A stretch of 27,934 nucleotides of DNA, taken from positions 1 through 27,934 of the forward strand of contig DATLRO010000078.1 in the NCBI GenBank assembly GCA_035534615.1, in the 5' to 3' direction. Position numbers and translations under genes: made by a program. Each line of letters starts with the position of its first letter. Positions within the stretch are counted from its first letter, which is position 1. A model generated the notes under the pieces. It ran no database searches. It saw only the letters and a list, made by a program, of their open reading frames with translations, and was not told the origin of the DNA. The stretch is from JAGWRA01 sp035534615 (lineage in GTDB: Bacteria > Acidobacteriota > Vicinamibacteria > Vicinamibacterales > CAVVIG01). Positions 26,746 to 27,934 of the stretch are shown here, piece by piece.

Positions 26746-27934
26746 GTGACCGTGTTCACAGCCGCCGGTTCGCGTCATGGACTAACTGGGGGCGCAACTT
26801 CCGCTGCCGGCCGGCGTGGCTCCACGCCCCGGACAGCGTGGAAGGCGTGGCGGCCGTGGTCCGCCAGGCGCGCGAGGCCGGGCACCGTGTTCGCGCGGTC
26901 GGGTCCGGCTATTCGTACACCCGACTGGTGCAGACCGATGAAGTGATGGTGTCGCTGGATCGATTTCAGGGCCTCGAGTCGATCGATCCGGACACCCACA
27001 TCGCCACCGTGCGCGCCGGCACGCCGTTGCGCCGCCTGGTCGGGGAGCTGGCCGCACGCGGATTCGCGCTGGAGAATCTGGGCGACATCGACCGGCAGAC
27101 CCTGGCGGGCGCCGTGGCCACCGGGACCCATGGGACCGGCATCACCCTCGGCAATATGTCGACGCATGTCCAGTCGCTGGAGCTGGTGACCGCCGATGGG
27201 TCCGTCATGGAGTGCTCGAACGAGGCGGATCCGGACCAGTTCCGCGCGGCGCTGGTTTCGCTGGGATCGCTCGGGGTCATCACCCGCGTCAGACTGCGGG
27301 TCAGACCGATGTACTGGCTGGCCGTCGAGCGGCGGCGGCTTACGTTCGATCAGGTGCTCGAGGCGCTCGACGGGAACGTGCGGGGACACCGCAACTACGA
27401 ATTCTTCTGGTTCCCGAATTCGGATCTGGTTTACTCGAAAGCCATGAATCCGGCGCTCGACGCCACCGGCGGCGGACGGACGATGAGACGCTACGCGAGC
27501 GATCTGATCAACGAGAACGCGGCGCTCTGGGTGGTCTGTCAGATCAACGACCGCTGGCCCTCCTCGCGCGAGCGCCTCCTCGCGCTTGGCGCGGGCCTGA
27601 TCCCGCAGGATCGCTCGATCCAGCGCGCCGACGCCGTGTACGCCACCGAACGGCTGGTCGTCCACCAGGAAATGGAATATGCGGTCCCGTACGAGCGGAC
27701 CACCGACGTCCTCGCGGCCCTGAATACCCTCTTTCGCCGGGCGCGGGTGAGGACGATGTTTCCGGTGGAGGTGCGCTTCACGCGGAACGATGACATCTGG
27801 CTGAGCCCCTCCTCCGGCCGCGATGTGGCCTGGATCGCGGTCCACACCTACCAGAAGGAAGACCACCGGGAGTACTTCGACATGTCGGAAGACGTGTTCC
27901 TGCAGGCGGGGGGGCGACCGCACTGGGGCAAGCT
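26742..27934 (+). CDS. FAD-dependent oxidase of the arabinono-lactone/alditol oxidase family (3' end cut by window)
   Basis: There are 397 codons before the window edge; the C-terminus is missing by perhaps 40-60 residues. A VAO-type FAD-binding domain (about 20-190) has GSGYS (54-58), the AGAVATGTHGTG loop (122-133), and a Gly-rich ITRVRL strand. A C-terminal cap domain follows, with an EVR motif (343-345) and the HWGK motif (394-397) typical of aldonolactone and alditol oxidases. The family oxidises secondary or primary alcohols of sugars and lactones with oxygen or another acceptor. The residue that usually forms the covalent FAD bond, His in GSGHS/GTRHS, is Tyr57, so FAD should be non-covalent. 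As last visible gene of the operon (ATGA overlap), it probably oxidises an alcohol of the polyketide product. Confidence 0.92.
   Translation, partial: MSDRVHSRRFASWTNWGRNFRCRPAWLHAPDSVEGVAAVVRQAREAGHRVRAVGSGYSYTRLVQTDEVMVSLDRFQGLESIDPDTHIATVRAGTPLRRLVGELAARGFALENLGDIDRQTLAGAVATGTHGTGITLGNMSTHVQSLELVTADGSVMECSNEADPDQFRAALVSLGSLGVITRVRLRVRPMYWLAVERRRLTFDQVLEALDGNVRGHRNYEFFWFPNSDLVYSKAMNPALDATGGGRTMRRYASDLINENAALWVVCQINDRWPSSRERLLALGAGLIPQDRSIQRADAVYATERLVVHQEMEYAVPYERTTDVLAALNTLFRRARVRTMFPVEVRFTRNDDIWLSPSSGRDVAWIAVHTYQKEDHREYFDMSEDVFLQAGGRPHWGK

Overview
The window is very GC-rich, gene-dense bacterial DNA. Short overlaps between genes, GTG starts, tandem sortilin-like beta-propeller proteins, an RsbU-type phosphatase and many c-type haems suggest a soil Acidobacteriota-like organism, perhaps Vicinamibacteria. 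That placement is inferred from gene content; no rRNA or marker gene is present. No tRNA, rRNA, CRISPR array or transposase was seen.

Region 1 (1-7414) is a respiratory module. A four-gene minus-strand operon runs leftwards from 5898. It encodes a NuoE-NuoF fusion (NADH dehydrogenase), a 723-residue iron-sulfur protein with two cyclic-nucleotide-binding-type domains between its cluster domains, a five-helix b-type cytochrome, and a membrane-anchored multihaem cytochrome c that runs off the left edge with at least 8 haem motifs. The parts form a plausible wire from NADH to periplasmic haems, with no recognisable catalytic subunit for another substrate. Across a 121 bp divergent promoter region lies a secreted pentahaem cytochrome with one CX4CH site.

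Region 2 (7681-12360) holds a two-gene molybdenum hydroxylase of the isoquinoline oxidoreductase/aldehyde oxidase type, with [2Fe-2S] and Tat-like Mo subunits, followed by a membrane-bound PP2C/RsbU phosphatase with a HAMP linker.

Region 3 (12436-18709, minus strand) is a tandem pair of about 1000-residue exported Asp-box beta-propeller proteins. Downstream of the pair is a short duplicate of the 3' end of the first gene, probably the scar of a lost third copy.

Region 4 (18710-19649) is about 940 bp without an intact gene. It contains a possible 3' remnant of a VOC/PhnB-like gene.

Region 5 (19650 to the right edge) is a tightly overlapping biosynthetic operon and the most striking part. It encodes an extended SDR, a 1787-residue polyketide synthase ordered KS-(AT missing)-ACP-KR-DH-alpha-oxoamine synthase, a DJ-1/PfpI-like protein, and a lactone/alditol oxidase-type flavoenzyme that has Tyr where the FAD-linking His is expected. 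Together they suggest a pathway that builds a short or iterative polyketide, releases it by decarboxylative condensation with an amino acid to an alpha-aminoketone, then reduces or oxidises it. The acyltransferase must be supplied from elsewhere.
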